From assembly GCA_963754645.1 (NCBI GenBank), contig CAVWGP010000004.1:868001-932000 (forward strand): a stretch of 64,000 bases of DNA, written 5' to 3'. A model generated the notes under the pieces. The model was not told the DNA's origin and did no database searches. It worked only from the letters and a program-made list of their open reading frames with translations. Of the stretch, positions 1 to 8,628 are shown piece after piece. Source of the DNA: CAVWGP01 sp963754645. GTDB taxonomy: Bacteria > Pseudomonadota > Alphaproteobacteria > Bin65. Made by a program: the position numbers and the translations under genes. The stretch's first letter is position 1. The number at the start of each line of letters is the position of its first letter.

Positions 1-654
1 TGTCCGAAACGTTCAATTACGACACCCAGGAAATTTCGGCCGATCCGGTTCATCTGATGCATGTGCTCGAGCAATCGATCCGCCGCGCGCAATTCCCGGC
101 CGACGAGGAGAAGCGATACATCGAATTCATCAAGGCAGAACTTGCACCGCGCTATGCCGAATTCATCGGCTACGAGATCCAGAAGGCCTATCTCGAATCC
201 TACAACGACTACGGCCAGAATCTGTTCGACCGTTACGTCGACTACGCCGATGCCTGGATCGAGGACCAGGATTTCAAGGATCCCGATACCGGCCAGTTGA
301 TGAACCGCGAACTGCTCAATCAGGAACTGACCAAGATCGAGAAGCCCGCCGGCATCGCCAATCCCAAGGATTTCCGCAACGAGGTGGTCAAATTCGCGTT
401 GCGCGCCAAGGCGAACAACAACGGCAAGAATCCGGCTTGGAACGTCCTACGAGAAAATTCGCGAGGTGATCGAACGCCGCATGTTCGGCCAAGTCGAGGA
501 TTTGCTGCCGGTCATCAGCTTCGGCACCAAGAAGGACACGGAGACCGAGAAGAAGCACTCCGAATTCGTCCAGCGCATGAAGGCGCGCGGCTACACGGAG
601 CGCCAGGTGCGCCGCCTCGTCGAATGGTACATGCGCGTCAAGCGGTCTGGATAA
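1..654 (+). CDS. prkA: PrkA family serine protein kinase, 3' part, frameshifted
   Basis: This is the C-terminal third of PrkA, the AAA-type serine kinase that works with YeaH and SpoVR in stationary-phase and stress adaptation. The gene enters from the left edge in the frame that starts at base 3. The frame reads FNYDTQEISADPVHLMHVLE and continues to NGKNPAW. At about 440-442 one extra A (TTGGAACG instead of TTGGACG) moves the conserved end, ...IERRMFGQVEDLLPVISFG...VRRLVEWYMRVK, into the next frame, which stops at 654. With the A removed the junction reads W-T-S-Y-E-K-I-R-E-V-I-E. The order prkA, yeaH, spoVR is the usual operon. I judge the break to be a sequence error, because both halves are well conserved. 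Confidence 0.93.
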
Positions 655-688
655 GCGCCGGCGCTGGCGGGCGGGAAGGGAGCAGAGC

Positions 689-2017
689 GTGAATATCATC
701 GACCGCCGGCTCAATCCCAAAGGCAAAAGCCTGGCCAACCGCCAGCGCTTCCTGCGCCGGGCGCGCCTGGATATCCAAAAGGCGGTGCGCAACGCCACGG
801 CGGGCCGCAACGTCGCCAACGTCGAGCGCAGCGAGAAGATTACGATCCCGTCCGATGGCTTGAGCGAGCCAGGGTACCGTCACTCGAACCGCGGCGGCGT
901 GCGCGACTTCGTCCTGCCGGGCAACAAGGACTATGTTCGCGGCGACCGCATCGCCAAGCCGCCCGGCGGCGAGGGCGGCGCTGGCGGCCGCGAGGGCGGC
1001 ACCGACGGCGGCGGCGAAGACGATTTCCGTTTCACGCTGACGAAGGAAGAGTTCCTCGACATCTTTCTCGAGGATCTCGAATTGCCGGATTTGGCTAAGA
1101 AAACGCTGCGCGAAAGCGAACTTGTGGCGCCGGTCCGGGCCGGCTTCTCGGTTAGCGGCTCGCCCACCAACCTCAATCTCGTGCGCACCATGCGCAACTC
1201 TTTCGCCCGCCGTCGCGCGCTCGGGCGGCCGCGCGCCGAGGAGATCGCGGCGGTCGAGGCCGAATTGCGCGCACTGGCCGAACGCGGCGGAGCCGAGGCC
1301 GATCGCGGCGACGCCGAGCGGGAGGAAGAGCTCAAGGCGCTGTTGGCGACGCTCGAATTCCGCCAGCGGCGCGTGCCGTACATCGACCCGGTCGATGTGC
1401 GTTACAACCGGTTCGAGTTCGTGCCGAAGCCTTCGACCAAGGCAGTCATGTTCTGCCTGATGGACGTTTCGGGCTCGATGACCGAGCACATGAAAGACCT
1501 TGCCAAGCGTTTTTTCATGCTGCTGCACATATTCCTGACGCGGTGCTACCGCAAGGTCGATATCGTGTTCATCCGCCATACCCATGAGGCGGCCGAAGTC
1601 GACGAGCAGACATTCTTTTTCAGCGCCGAGACCGGCGGCACCGTCGTTTCCTCGGCACTTGAGGTCATGCAGCGCATCGTCGCCAGCCGCTATCCGCCGT
1701 CGGAATGGAATATCTACGCCGCCCAGGCTTCGGACGGCGACAACGCCGACAGCGACAACGCCCGGGCCGTTGCCTTGCTGCAAACCGAAATCCTGCCGCT
1801 GTGCCAGTATTTCGCCTATATCGAAGTCAGCGACGAGGGCGGCGGCGGTGACCGCGAGAGCGCGCTGTGGCGGGCCTATTCGCTGGCCGCGGCGAGCGGC
1901 CTGCCGGCCATGCGCAAGGTCTCGGCGCGCGGCGACATATTCGCGGTATTCCACGAGCTGTTCCAGCGTCAGAGCGCGGGGCGGGGAAATTCCGGCAACG
2001 GCCGCTCCGCGGCTTGA
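689..2017 (+). CDS. yeaH: YeaH/YhbH family protein (DUF444), PrkA-associated
   Basis: 442 residues, the usual length of the YeaH/YhbH family. The start is a GTG, 34 bp after prkA, and the N-terminus (V)NIIDRRLNPKGKSLANRQRF is typical of the family. A glycine-rich stretch lies at about residues 93-108. A von Willebrand A-like fold follows, with the metal-binding motif DVSGSM near residue 259 and TGGTVVSSAL further on. The protein acts with the PrkA kinase and SpoVR/YcgB in stress and nitrogen-starvation responses. Its exact biochemical role is not known. Its stop is followed after 10 bp by the spoVR start, so the three genes are surely one transcription unit. Confidence 0.95.
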   Translation: MNIIDRRLNPKGKSLANRQRFLRRARLDIQKAVRNATAGRNVANVERSEKITIPSDGLSEPGYRHSNRGGVRDFVLPGNKDYVRGDRIAKPPGGEGGAGGREGGTDGGGEDDFRFTLTKEEFLDIFLEDLELPDLAKKTLRESELVAPVRAGFSVSGSPTNLNLVRTMRNSFARRRALGRPRAEEIAAVEAELRALAERGGAEADRGDAEREEELKALLATLEFRQRRVPYIDPVDVRYNRFEFVPKPSTKAVMFCLMDVSGSMTEHMKDLAKRFFMLLHIFLTRCYRKVDIVFIRHTHEAAEVDEQTFFFSAETGGTVVSSALEVMQRIVASRYPPSEWNIYAAQASDGDNADSDNARAVALLQTEILPLCQYFAYIEVSDEGGGGDRESALWRAYSLAAASGLPAMRKVSARGDIFAVFHELFQRQSAGRGNSGNGRSAA

Positions 2018-2027
2018 GGAGCGGGCT

Positions 2028-3557
2028 TTGGGCGACAATCTCGTTTTCAACGGAACCGAGTGGGACTATGCCGCGCTGGCCCAGGTCTACGAGGCGATCG
2101 AAGGCGTCGCCGTCGGCGAGCTGGGCCTGCAGCCCTATCCGAGCCAGATCGAAATCATCACCACCGAGCAAATGATCGACGGCTACGCCTCGTTCGGCTT
2201 GCCGCTCATGTACCGGCATTGGTCGTTCGGTAAGCGGGTCGCGCGCGACGAAACCCTGTACCGCAAGGGCATGCGCGGCTTGGCCTATGAAATCGTGATC
2301 AATTCCGACCCGTGCATCACATATATCCTCGAAGAAAATTCCATGGCGATGCAGGCCTTGGTCATCGCCCACGCCGCATTCGGTCACAGCCACTTCTTCC
2401 GGCACAACAGCCTGTTCAAGCAGTGGACCGACGCCGCCGGCATCCTCGACTATATGGAGTTCGCCAAATCCTATATCGCGCGCTGCGAGGAACGGCACGG
2501 CGTGCGCGCGGTCGAGCGCGTACTCGACGCCGCTCACGCCCTCATGGACCAAGGCGTCCACCGCTATCCGCGCAAGCGCGCGCTCAATCTGCGCGAGGAA
2601 GAGCAGCGCGAGCGCGAGCGGGAAGCGCATCAGGCGCGAACCTACAACGAGCTATGGCGCAACCTGCCGGTCAAAGGGACGGCAATCCCGGACGACGTGG
2701 CGGCGCGCAAAAATGCGCTCGGACTGCCCGAGGAGAACCTGCTCTTCTTCCTGGAGAAATCGGCGCCGCGCCTAGAGCCATGGCAGCGCGAAATCCTGCG
2801 CATCGTCCGCCACGTGGCGCAGTATTTCTACCCCCAGAAGCAGACCAAGGTCATGAACGAGGGCTGCGCGACCTTCGTCCACTACCATGTCATGACCCGC
2901 ATGAGCGCTGCCGGCAAGATATCCGACAGCGCGATGATGGAAATCCTGCACTCGCACACCAACGTCGTTTATCAGCCGGAATTCGATCAGCCGCATTTCG
3001 GCGGCCTCAATCCTTATGCGATCGGTTTCGCCATGATGGGCGACATCCTGCGCATCACGACCGAACCGACGGGCGAGGACCGCGAATGGTTTCCCGCGAT
3101 CGCCGGCAATCGCGATCCGTGGACGACGCTGCGCGCCATCTGGGCCGACTATCGCGATGAGAGCTTCATCCGCCAGTTCCTCAGCCCCCATCTCATCCGC
3201 AAGCTGCGGCTATTCGCGGTGAAAAACGATGCTGCCGCGCCACATGTCAACGTCACCGCAATCCAGGACGAGCGCGGATACCGCGACGTCCGGCGCATTT
3301 TGGCCGACTCCTACGACATCGGCGCCGCCGAGCCGGACATTCAAATTATCGATGTCGATCTCGCAGGCGACCGGCGTTTGATGCTCCAGCATCGCGTGCG
3401 CAACGGCATCCTCCTCGAGGAAGCCGATGCGAAGCGCGTCCTGCGCCATGTCGCGAACTTGTGGGGTTACAGCGTCAAGCTAGTCGAGGTCGATGCCGCG
3501 ACCGAAGCCTTGCTGCACGAGTTCGCCGAGGTCGGGCCTGAGGAAACCAAGGCGTAG
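2028..3557 (+). CDS. spoVR: SpoVR family protein (YcgB)
   Basis: 509 residues, matching the SpoVR/YcgB family. I choose TTG at 2028, ten bases after the yeaH stop, because it is preceded at good spacing by AGGAGCGG; the open frame runs further upstream but only as an overlap with yeaH. Family hallmarks are visible: LPLMYRHWSFGKR, EIVINSDPCITYILEEN, the His-rich block AHAAFGHSHFFRHN, EGCATFVHYH, and the stretch HSHTNVVYQPEFDQPHFGGL. A charged REEEQREREREAHQAR segment lies mid-protein. It is the third gene of the prkA-yeaH-spoVR operon. In sporulators SpoVR affects cortex; in proteobacteria it accompanies PrkA in stress physiology. Confidence 0.95.
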   Translation: MGDNLVFNGTEWDYAALAQVYEAIEGVAVGELGLQPYPSQIEIITTEQMIDGYASFGLPLMYRHWSFGKRVARDETLYRKGMRGLAYEIVINSDPCITYILEENSMAMQALVIAHAAFGHSHFFRHNSLFKQWTDAAGILDYMEFAKSYIARCEERHGVRAVERVLDAAHALMDQGVHRYPRKRALNLREEEQREREREAHQARTYNELWRNLPVKGTAIPDDVAARKNALGLPEENLLFFLEKSAPRLEPWQREILRIVRHVAQYFYPQKQTKVMNEGCATFVHYHVMTRMSAAGKISDSAMMEILHSHTNVVYQPEFDQPHFGGLNPYAIGFAMMGDILRITTEPTGEDREWFPAIAGNRDPWTTLRAIWADYRDESFIRQFLSPHLIRKLRLFAVKNDAAAPHVNVTAIQDERGYRDVRRILADSYDIGAAEPDIQIIDVDLAGDRRLMLQHRVRNGILLEEADAKRVLRHVANLWGYSVKLVEVDAATEALLHEFAEVGPEETKA

Positions 3558-3686
3558 CCAGCCTTGCGACGCCCATGCCTGGTCAAGGCGAGCAGCGCTG
3601 AGCCGCATGGCGCCGAAGGCAGCGACCGTTTCAGACTTAGAGCGATGTCGCATTGCAGATAGTTAATCGATGATAAATCATTGTGT

Positions 3687-3785
3687 TGTGAAGATTTGAT
3701 GAGAATTTGACGGAAGAACCGACGGCGCTGCGACACTGTTCGGCGATAGTGCGCCACATTCCGATACAGGGGACGTGAGGGCATC
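3687..3785 (+). repeat. Upstream region of small gene, duplicated copy 1
   Basis: This leader is alignable with 4411-4525. Both copies carry GAAGATTTGATG near the start, TTTGACGGAA with TTGACG at offset 20 (3707 and 4431), CGGCGATAGTGC at offset 54, and GTGAGGGCATC immediately before the ATG of a paralogous small gene. TTGACG could be a -35 element but no convincing -10 lies 16-18 bases downstream, so the promoter class is unknown. Confidence 0.6.
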
Positions 3786-4205
3786 ATGAAAATCGCGGCA
3801 GCGGCAATGAATAGCGAAGTCGAAAATGTGCGCAAATTCCAAAATTTGCTGTGCGCGCTCGGCGTCGAGTCGGATGCGGCCGTGGTGCCGTGCACGAACA
3901 GCGACGTCGACGTCTTGGCCTCGATGCTAACCGCGGCGAAGCGTGCTGAAGGGCAAGAGAAAGTTTGGGCCGATTTTGAAGCCCGCGATAGCGTCCACTT
4001 CCCATTGCCGCCAATGCAGGCCGCCCCAATCCGCATTGGGCAGGACGAGTTCGTCGCCGCGGCAAAATCCGCCCAGCGCAAGTCCTTGCCGCGCATTGCC
4101 GCAGCCTGCGCAGCTTTGACCATGGGGCTGTTTGCCGCCATCGGCGCTCTCGGCACGGCGAACGTCGCCGCGGAAAGCCGCGACGCCGCCACGCGCCAGC
4201 GTTGA
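3786..4205 (+). CDS. Hypothetical small protein with C-terminal membrane segment (tandem copy 1)
   Basis: 139 residues; I do not recognise a family. The first 60 residues share the pattern MKI-AAA, EVE, RF/KF-NLL-AL-V, D-A, PCTN-DVDVLA, L-AA-R with the product at 4526. A single hydrophobic stretch (about residues 104-125, IAAACAALTMGLFAAIGALG) could be a membrane anchor. The GTGAGGGCATC in front of the ATG holds a GAGGG ribosome site. The gene stands alone between spoVR and its paralogue. The duplication of coding and upstream sequence supports it being a real gene, although the opposite strand is also open here. Confidence 0.6.
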   Translation: MKIAAAAMNSEVENVRKFQNLLCALGVESDAAVVPCTNSDVDVLASMLTAAKRAEGQEKVWADFEARDSVHFPLPPMQAAPIRIGQDEFVAAAKSAQRKSLPRIAAACAALTMGLFAAIGALGTANVAAESRDAATRQR

Positions 4206-4410
4206 TCGACGCGCGATCGGGATTCGGCGCCGCGCTCATCCAATCAGCGGCGATAAGATGAACTTGTGCGAGACCTCCACATAGCGCCGCCGATCTTTGG
4301 CGCGGCCTGGCCGCCGGGACAGTCGGGGGCGATCGAAAGTCAATAACGCAAGCTATTGCGCCGATTGAGCTGGGCTCTCTTATTTATTAATCAAATATGA
4401 ATCAATGGCT

Positions 4411-4525
4411 TGCGAAGATTTGATGGCGTTTTGACGGAAATAGGCATGGCGCCGCGACGCGACCCGGCGATAGTGCCCGGGCTTCCGAGATGGGAGCAAG
4501 ATGAAGTCGGCGGCGTGAGGGCATC
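4411..4525 (+). repeat. Upstream region of small gene, duplicated copy 2
   Basis: Partner of 3687-3785, colinear with it for the first 65 bases and carrying 16 extra bases before the gene start. The rest of the 4206-4525 interval shows nothing else I can name apart from AT-rich sequence around 4377-4402. Confidence 0.58.
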
Positions 4526-4723
4526 ATGAAAATCATGGCAGCAGCAAAGTATGGCGAAGTCGAGCACGCCAACAGGTTCAGGAACTTGTTGGATGCGCTC
4601 AGTGTCGATGCGGATCCGGCCACGCTGCCGTGCACAAATGACGACGTCGATGTTTTGGCCGCCGTGCTTATGGCGGCGTCGCGAGTCGAGATGCGGCCAA
4701 TTCCATTCGGCGCGGGTCGGTGA
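4526..4723 (+). CDS. Hypothetical small protein, shortened tandem copy 2
   Basis: 65 residues, paralogous to the N-terminal half of the 139-residue product at 3786 (shared core PCTN-DDVDVLAAVL). It lacks the hydrophobic segment. A short tail resembling the end of copy 1 (AN-VAV-RS...AAQQR against ANVAAESRDAATRQR) lies just downstream in another frame up to the TAG at 4801. This suggests copy 2 lost its middle and is decaying, or that an indel broke it. Function unknown. Confidence 0.5.
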   Translation: MKIMAAAKYGEVEHANRFRNLLDALSVDADPATLPCTNDDVDVLAAVLMAASRVEMRPIPFGAGR

Positions 4724-4828
4724 CGCACATTTCCTCGGCTAATGTGGCCGTCCGCAGCGTGGCCGCGCAGCAGCGCGGAACGATCTTCCAGCGCGACGAT
4801 TAGGGGCCCTGCGGGTTCGCTCGCCCGA

Positions 4829-6919
4829 TTAGGCGCTGGCAAGCCCGGCCTTGTGCAGGCCCTCGACGTAGCGCAACCGATCTTCGGCGCGGCGGAACGG
4901 ATAGACCTCGATAAATCCCGCGGCCGAGAAATCGGGCTTGATCGCCTTTAGCTTCCGCACATAGGGCGCCGCTTCGTCTTGTCGGCCGAGATGGCCGAGG
5001 GCGACGATAAGATGGACATAGCCATTGACAAAAGTAGGGTTGGCGGCGACCACGCGCCGGCCGACGACGGCTGCCTGGGCAAATTCACCTTTTAGCACAT
5101 GGGCCAGGGCGAAAATCGATTCGAGCACCGAGAAACTTATGTCAAAGGGAGAAAGCTCGCTATACCGTGCCAGCCGCAATTGCGCCTCTTCCGGATTGCC
5201 CGTGTAGCAATAAGTCGCAGCGCTAAGCGCCCATACGAACGCCAAGCTGGGATTGAGGTGCAAAGACCGTTCGAAATAGTGCGCACCATTGTCGAAGTCC
5301 TTTCGCAAGAACGACGTCATGTGGGCGTAGATGCCGAGCGCTTCGGCATTGTCAGGGTCGAGCCGGATTGCCTGAATACACAGGCTCTCGGCCAGCTCGA
5401 AGGCGGCCACGACGGCTTTGGTCCAACCCTGGCCGACGTAGAAAACGTGCCAGAACGCTGACCAGGCGAGGATTGCGGGATTCTCGGGTTCCGCTTCGCG
5501 TGCCTGTTCGAGCAGCCGGCCGGCGGCCTCGTATTTTTTACGCTCCATGCTGTAGATAAGCGGAATCGCTCGCAGCCAAAGCGACATGGCGTCCTTGCCG
5601 TCGCGCGCCGTGGCGCGCTTGCCTTCGGCCAACAGCAAACTTGTGTCGATACGCGCGCCGATCTGCGCCACGATCCGCTCATACAGATCACCGAGCGAGT
5701 TGAGCGCAACCTTGAATTTCTCCACCCAGATCGGCCGAGATTCTGCTGCAAAGTCAATCAACTGCACATCGATGTGCAGCATTCTGCCGGCGGTCGAGAG
5801 AGTGCCCACCACCGCATAATCCGCGTCGTGTACGCGCGACGATGACGTATATCCTTCGGCGCCTGAAGCGACTTTTTCTTCTTTTGCAAAGACATCGAAC
5901 CATCCGAACCGCGCCAAAGCGGCCGCGATTTGGCGCGCCAGCGAGCCTGCCAGCGATGATTCGAGTTCCTTGTCGAGAATCGAGAACGCCCTAACGTCGA
6001 CCCGCCGCCGAGCCTGGGCGGCCGCGGAAAAAGCGCTTCCGCCGCTTATTTCCGCCGAAGCAGCCGCCGGCGTTCCCGAAAGGGACGCGGCCTTGATCGC
6101 CTGGTAGAGGGCGGTGGTTTCGCCGGTCGGCGCGACATCGAACGCTTGCCGAAGCGCGTTGCGGCAGCGCTCATACTCGCGCAGGGCCTGGGCACGCTTG
6201 CCCTGATCGGCCAGTACACGCATCAGGGCGCGCGACACCATTTCGTTGGCCGGGTCGATGGCGATGACCCGGCGCGCCGCAAGGGCGATGTCCGCGGCGG
6301 GCGCGTGCTTGTCAATGAGTTGCCGCAGCGCCGTTTCGTGCAAATTGCGCAGATCGTCGGTGAAGCGAACGCGTTCGCCCATCAGCCATTGATCGAAAGA
6401 CGCGCTGACGCCATCGAGATCCTCGAGCAAGCGGCTGCCACTGTCCTGCGGCAATGCGCCATCGGGAAATTCGCCGATCGCGCCGACATCGCGGAGCAGC
6501 ACCGCGGCGTCGATCCAGCAGCGCGTTTGGTCGAGGCGCAGAGATTCTCGATCGGTGGCAATGAGCGTTTCGGCGTCAGTGCCCAGCGCGAGCGTCAACT
6601 TATAAAGCGCCTGGCGGAAGCTGGCGCGCGCCTGCTCCTCATCGACGCGGTCCCAAAGCTGGCCGTAGAGCCTTGTGCGCGGCACTTTTTCGCCGCGCGC
6701 CAAGCAGAGCGCCGCAATGATCGCGCGCGCGTGCCGGCTCTTCGGCAGGACATTCTCGTCGCGCTCGTTCGTCACGCGCATCTGGCCGAGAAGGTGGATG
6801 CGCAGCTTCGGGCGCTCATCCGCCACCGTTTCGCTCGACGCGCGTTGCGAGTCTCCGACGATCGGTGGCCTTGTCGCTGGGAAGAGCGGTCCGGCATTCA
6901 TGCGCGCCGACCGGCCCAT
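4829..6919 (-). CDS. BTAD-domain transcriptional regulator with TolB-like and TPR regions
   Basis: I choose the ATG at 6919 because AAGGAA stands five to six bases before it. The reading frame is open to 7099 but that part looks like promoter sequence. The 696-residue protein begins with a winged-helix OmpR/SARP-like domain (about residues 37-115, LRIHLLGQMRV...SRHARAIIAALCLARGE). Next comes a bacterial transcriptional activation domain (BTAD, about 130-273, ending ALYQAIKAAS). A TolB-like region follows (about 308-450, AVVGTLSTAGRMLHIDVQLI), then TPR-like helices to the end. Such proteins are common stand-alone regulators in soil alphaproteobacteria. It is divergent from the triple-repeat-peptide cassette, which is therefore a possible target; that link is inference. 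Confidence 0.85.
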   Translation of the reverse strand: MGRSARMNAGPLFPATRPPIVGDSQRASSETVADERPKLRIHLLGQMRVTNERDENVLPKSRHARAIIAALCLARGEKVPRTRLYGQLWDRVDEEQARASFRQALYKLTLALGTDAETLIATDRESLRLDQTRCWIDAAVLLRDVGAIGEFPDGALPQDSGSRLLEDLDGVSASFDQWLMGERVRFTDDLRNLHETALRQLIDKHAPAADIALAARRVIAIDPANEMVSRALMRVLADQGKRAQALREYERCRNALRQAFDVAPTGETTALYQAIKAASLSGTPAAASAEISGGSAFSAAAQARRRVDVRAFSILDKELESSLAGSLARQIAAALARFGWFDVFAKEEKVASGAEGYTSSSRVHDADYAVVGTLSTAGRMLHIDVQLIDFAAESRPIWVEKFKVALNSLGDLYERIVAQIGARIDTSLLLAEGKRATARDGKDAMSLWLRAIPLIYSMERKKYEAAGRLLEQAREAEPENPAILAWSAFWHVFYVGQGWTKAVVAAFELAESLCIQAIRLDPDNAEALGIYAHMTSFLRKDFDNGAHYFERSLHLNPSLAFVWALSAATYCYTGNPEEAQLRLARYSELSPFDISFSVLESIFALAHVLKGEFAQAAVVGRRVVAANPTFVNGYVHLIVALGHLGRQDEAAPYVRKLKAIKPDFSAAGFIEVYPFRRAEDRLRYVEGLHKAGLASA

Positions 6920-7222
6920 TGTATTCCTTGAGGCGTACAACGCACTTAGTGGTACCTTCCCCTTCGGTTCATTGTGCGTCGGCACTCGATCCGGCACACG
7001 AGAGATTGCCCGCTCAATGTAAAAAATCGTGATTAATACATCATAAAAATGTGGCACGTGTGAATTTCGATGCGCCAGCGCCGCCGGTTCGTCAAACAAT
7101 CCTTAATCGGACGAAGATGCAAACGCCAAGAAAATTGCTGAACATGTTGCGCCGAAACCAGTGGTATTTCCTGCAGAATTGCCGACCGCGACACAGCATC
7201 GAGGCAAGGAGAATTTTCAGTT

Positions 7223-7250
7223 GACGAAAATTTAACGTTAATTTTTCGTC
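7223..7250. promoter_or_regulatory. 28-bp near-perfect palindrome in the AT-rich intergenic region
   Basis: The two halves begin GACGAAAA and end TTTTCGTC around a perfect TTAACGTTAA core; 26 of 28 positions are symmetric. It lies in the 570-base, AT-rich, otherwise geneless gap 6920-7490, about 300 bases from the leftward BTAD regulator and 240 from the rightward peptide gene. It has the size and symmetry of a dimeric regulator's operator. What binds it is unknown. Confidence 0.5.
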
Positions 7251-7420
7251 TAAATGATGAACGGTTGATCAGGGTTCGGGAATTCTGCCAATATCCAGGA
7301 TTAACAACGGCGTCCAAGATTGAATATAAAAACAATATAATCAAAAAGAATATAGCCTAATACACAAATATACTCAATCTTATTCTTTTCCACAGGCAGA
7401 ATAAATTTTCCAGCAATCAA

Positions 7421-7449
7421 TACTTGTGCGCCTTCGTGTAATCTATACT
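7421..7449 (+). promoter_or_regulatory. Putative promoter of the repeat-peptide cassette
   Basis: TACTTG at 7421-7426 and TATACT at 7444-7449 are 17 bases apart, like sigma-70 -35 and -10 elements. They would give a leader of roughly 35 bases ahead of the ATG at 7491, with AAGGAAGAGG serving as ribosome site. This is a pattern call only. Confidence 0.45.
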
Positions 7450-7490
7450 TTGGCGATGCCAATAGATTCAACCAAGGAAGAGGCAGAGCC

Positions 7491-7679
7491 ATGAAAAAAG
7501 TGAGCAAGAGCGCCAAGAAGATCGTCGACCCGCGTAAAGTCCGCATCGGCGGCGTCGCGCCCGCCTTCGGCAAGGTGACGGACAAGCGCGCTGTCCGCAT
7601 CGGCGGCGTCGCGCCAGCCTTCGGCAAGGTTGTGGACAAGCGCAATGTTCGTATCGGCGGCGTCGCGCCGTCATTCTAG
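7491..7679 (+). CDS. 62-residue triple-repeat peptide, candidate RiPP-type precursor
   Basis: The peptide has a short basic leader (MKKVSKSAKKIVD) and then three near-identical units with an 18-residue period. Each is built around VRIGGVAPAFG, VRIGGVAPAFG and VRIGGVAPSF, and the last unit ends the protein. Units are separated by GKV-(T/V)-DKR, so each core is preceded by basic residues that a protease could use. The units also repeat at the DNA level. There is no cysteine and no signal peptide. A strong ribosome site (AAGGAAGAGG) precedes the ATG, a hairpin follows the stop, and an uncharacterised protein plus a DMT transporter gene follow on the same strand. Small size, repeated cores and this context fit a multi-core peptide precursor. 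No modifying enzyme is recognised, so the assignment stays a hypothesis. Confidence 0.7.
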   Translation: MKKVSKSAKKIVDPRKVRIGGVAPAFGKVTDKRAVRIGGVAPAFGKVVDKRNVRIGGVAPSF

Positions 7680-7698
7680 GCATTGCGCAGATGGATCG

Positions 7699-7731
7699 AA
7701 TGCCGGGGCAGCGTCATGCTGTCCCGGCATT
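7699..7731 (+). terminator. Hairpin after the repeat-peptide gene (terminator or attenuator)
   Basis: A 14-bp stem (AATGCCGGGGCAGC with GCTGTCCCGGCATT, one G-U pair) closes a five-base loop GTCAT. The following TGCTTTCC is only weakly T-rich. Set between the peptide gene and the next gene, it could let the peptide be made in excess over downstream products. Confidence 0.6.
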
Positions 7732-7758
7732 TGCTTTCCAAGGTCGGGAGTAGCCTTG

Positions 7759-8628
7759 GTGGACACGTTCGAACGCAACAAAAATGCTGAGCCGCTAGTT
7801 CGATTCTATCGCCTATTCCCCGAGGCCCGTCTGCCGAAGCGCGCCGATCGCTCGGTCGGGGGAACCATTCCGACACGCGCCTTTCGTTACTGCGAGGCGA
7901 TCACCTCGGCGTCGGCGTTCGGCTGGTATGTCTTTCCGCCGATCAATTTCAGCTTGTTGTGGGATGGCACCAGCGTGCTCTGGACCTACGACGAGACCGA
8001 GCACTGGTACCCGCTCGGCAGCGCCCAGCTTCCCGGCTTCAGCGATTATTTCGACGAGCACGCGCCGGAAGAGATGAGGTCGTTCGCGCCGCCCTTTCTC
8101 AACGCGTTCGTCGAGTCGAACATCGTCCAAATCTGGACCGGCCTGTTTGCGCGCACCGCGCCGGAGTGGAGTTTGCTCATTCGGCCGGTGGCCAATCTGC
8201 CGCGCAGCCGGGGCTACGAACTCTATGAAGGCATCATCGAGACCGACCGTTGGTTCGGCCCGCTGTTCACCAATATCCGCTTGACCAAAACCGATCGGCC
8301 GATCGAGTTCCGCGCCGAGATACCATTGCTCCAGGTGCAGGCCCTGCCGCGCCATGTCTACGCTTCCGCCGCGCTCGACGAATTCGCAACCGTGCCCGAA
8401 CTCGCTGGATTCGGAGCGGACGATTGGCAGCGGTTCCGCGAAACGGTCGTCAAGCCGTCGATCATGCCGGAACGCCGTCCCGGGCAATACGCCGTTCGGA
8501 CGCGCAAGCGCGCCGAAGCGGGCTGCCCGTTTGGCCATGTCGCGCCGGCCGGTGTCGATGGCGAGGCCGTGCCGGAAACAAAAATTGCCGCAAGCGAAAG
8601 ATCACCGCGCCGCGTCCCCGTGTCCTGA
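7759..8628 (+). CDS. Uncharacterised 289-residue protein (DUF6065-like) downstream of the repeat peptide
   Basis: I choose GTG at 7759, eight bases after GGAG; a TTG one codon earlier is possible. Conserved-looking blocks are FYRLFPEARLPKRADRS, GTIPTRAFRYCEAITSASAFGW, YVFPPINFSLLWDG, WTGLFARTAPEWSLLIRPVAN and WFGPLFTNIRLT. From memory this resembles the uncharacterised DUF6065 family; I could not check it. No membrane segment or familiar catalytic motif is visible. The C-terminal 50 residues are polar and include a CPFGHVAPAG element that loosely echoes the GGVAPAFG core of the upstream peptide. The gene overlaps the start of the transporter gene by one base (TGATG), so the two are translationally coupled. 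A role in processing or handling the peptide is inference. Confidence 0.7.
   Translation: MDTFERNKNAEPLVRFYRLFPEARLPKRADRSVGGTIPTRAFRYCEAITSASAFGWYVFPPINFSLLWDGTSVLWTYDETEHWYPLGSAQLPGFSDYFDEHAPEEMRSFAPPFLNAFVESNIVQIWTGLFARTAPEWSLLIRPVANLPRSRGYELYEGIIETDRWFGPLFTNIRLTKTDRPIEFRAEIPLLQVQALPRHVYASAALDEFATVPELAGFGADDWQRFRETVVKPSIMPERRPGQYAVRTRKRAEAGCPFGHVAPAGVDGEAVPETKIAASERSPRRVPVS

Noticed and set aside
638..2050. Long leftward open frame opposite yeaH
   Set aside because: It is a high-GC antisense shadow of the clear YeaH coding frame.
7033..7344. Leftward 103-codon frame in the AT-rich gap
   Set aside because: No ribosome site or family resemblance; AT-rich filler sequence near the palindrome.
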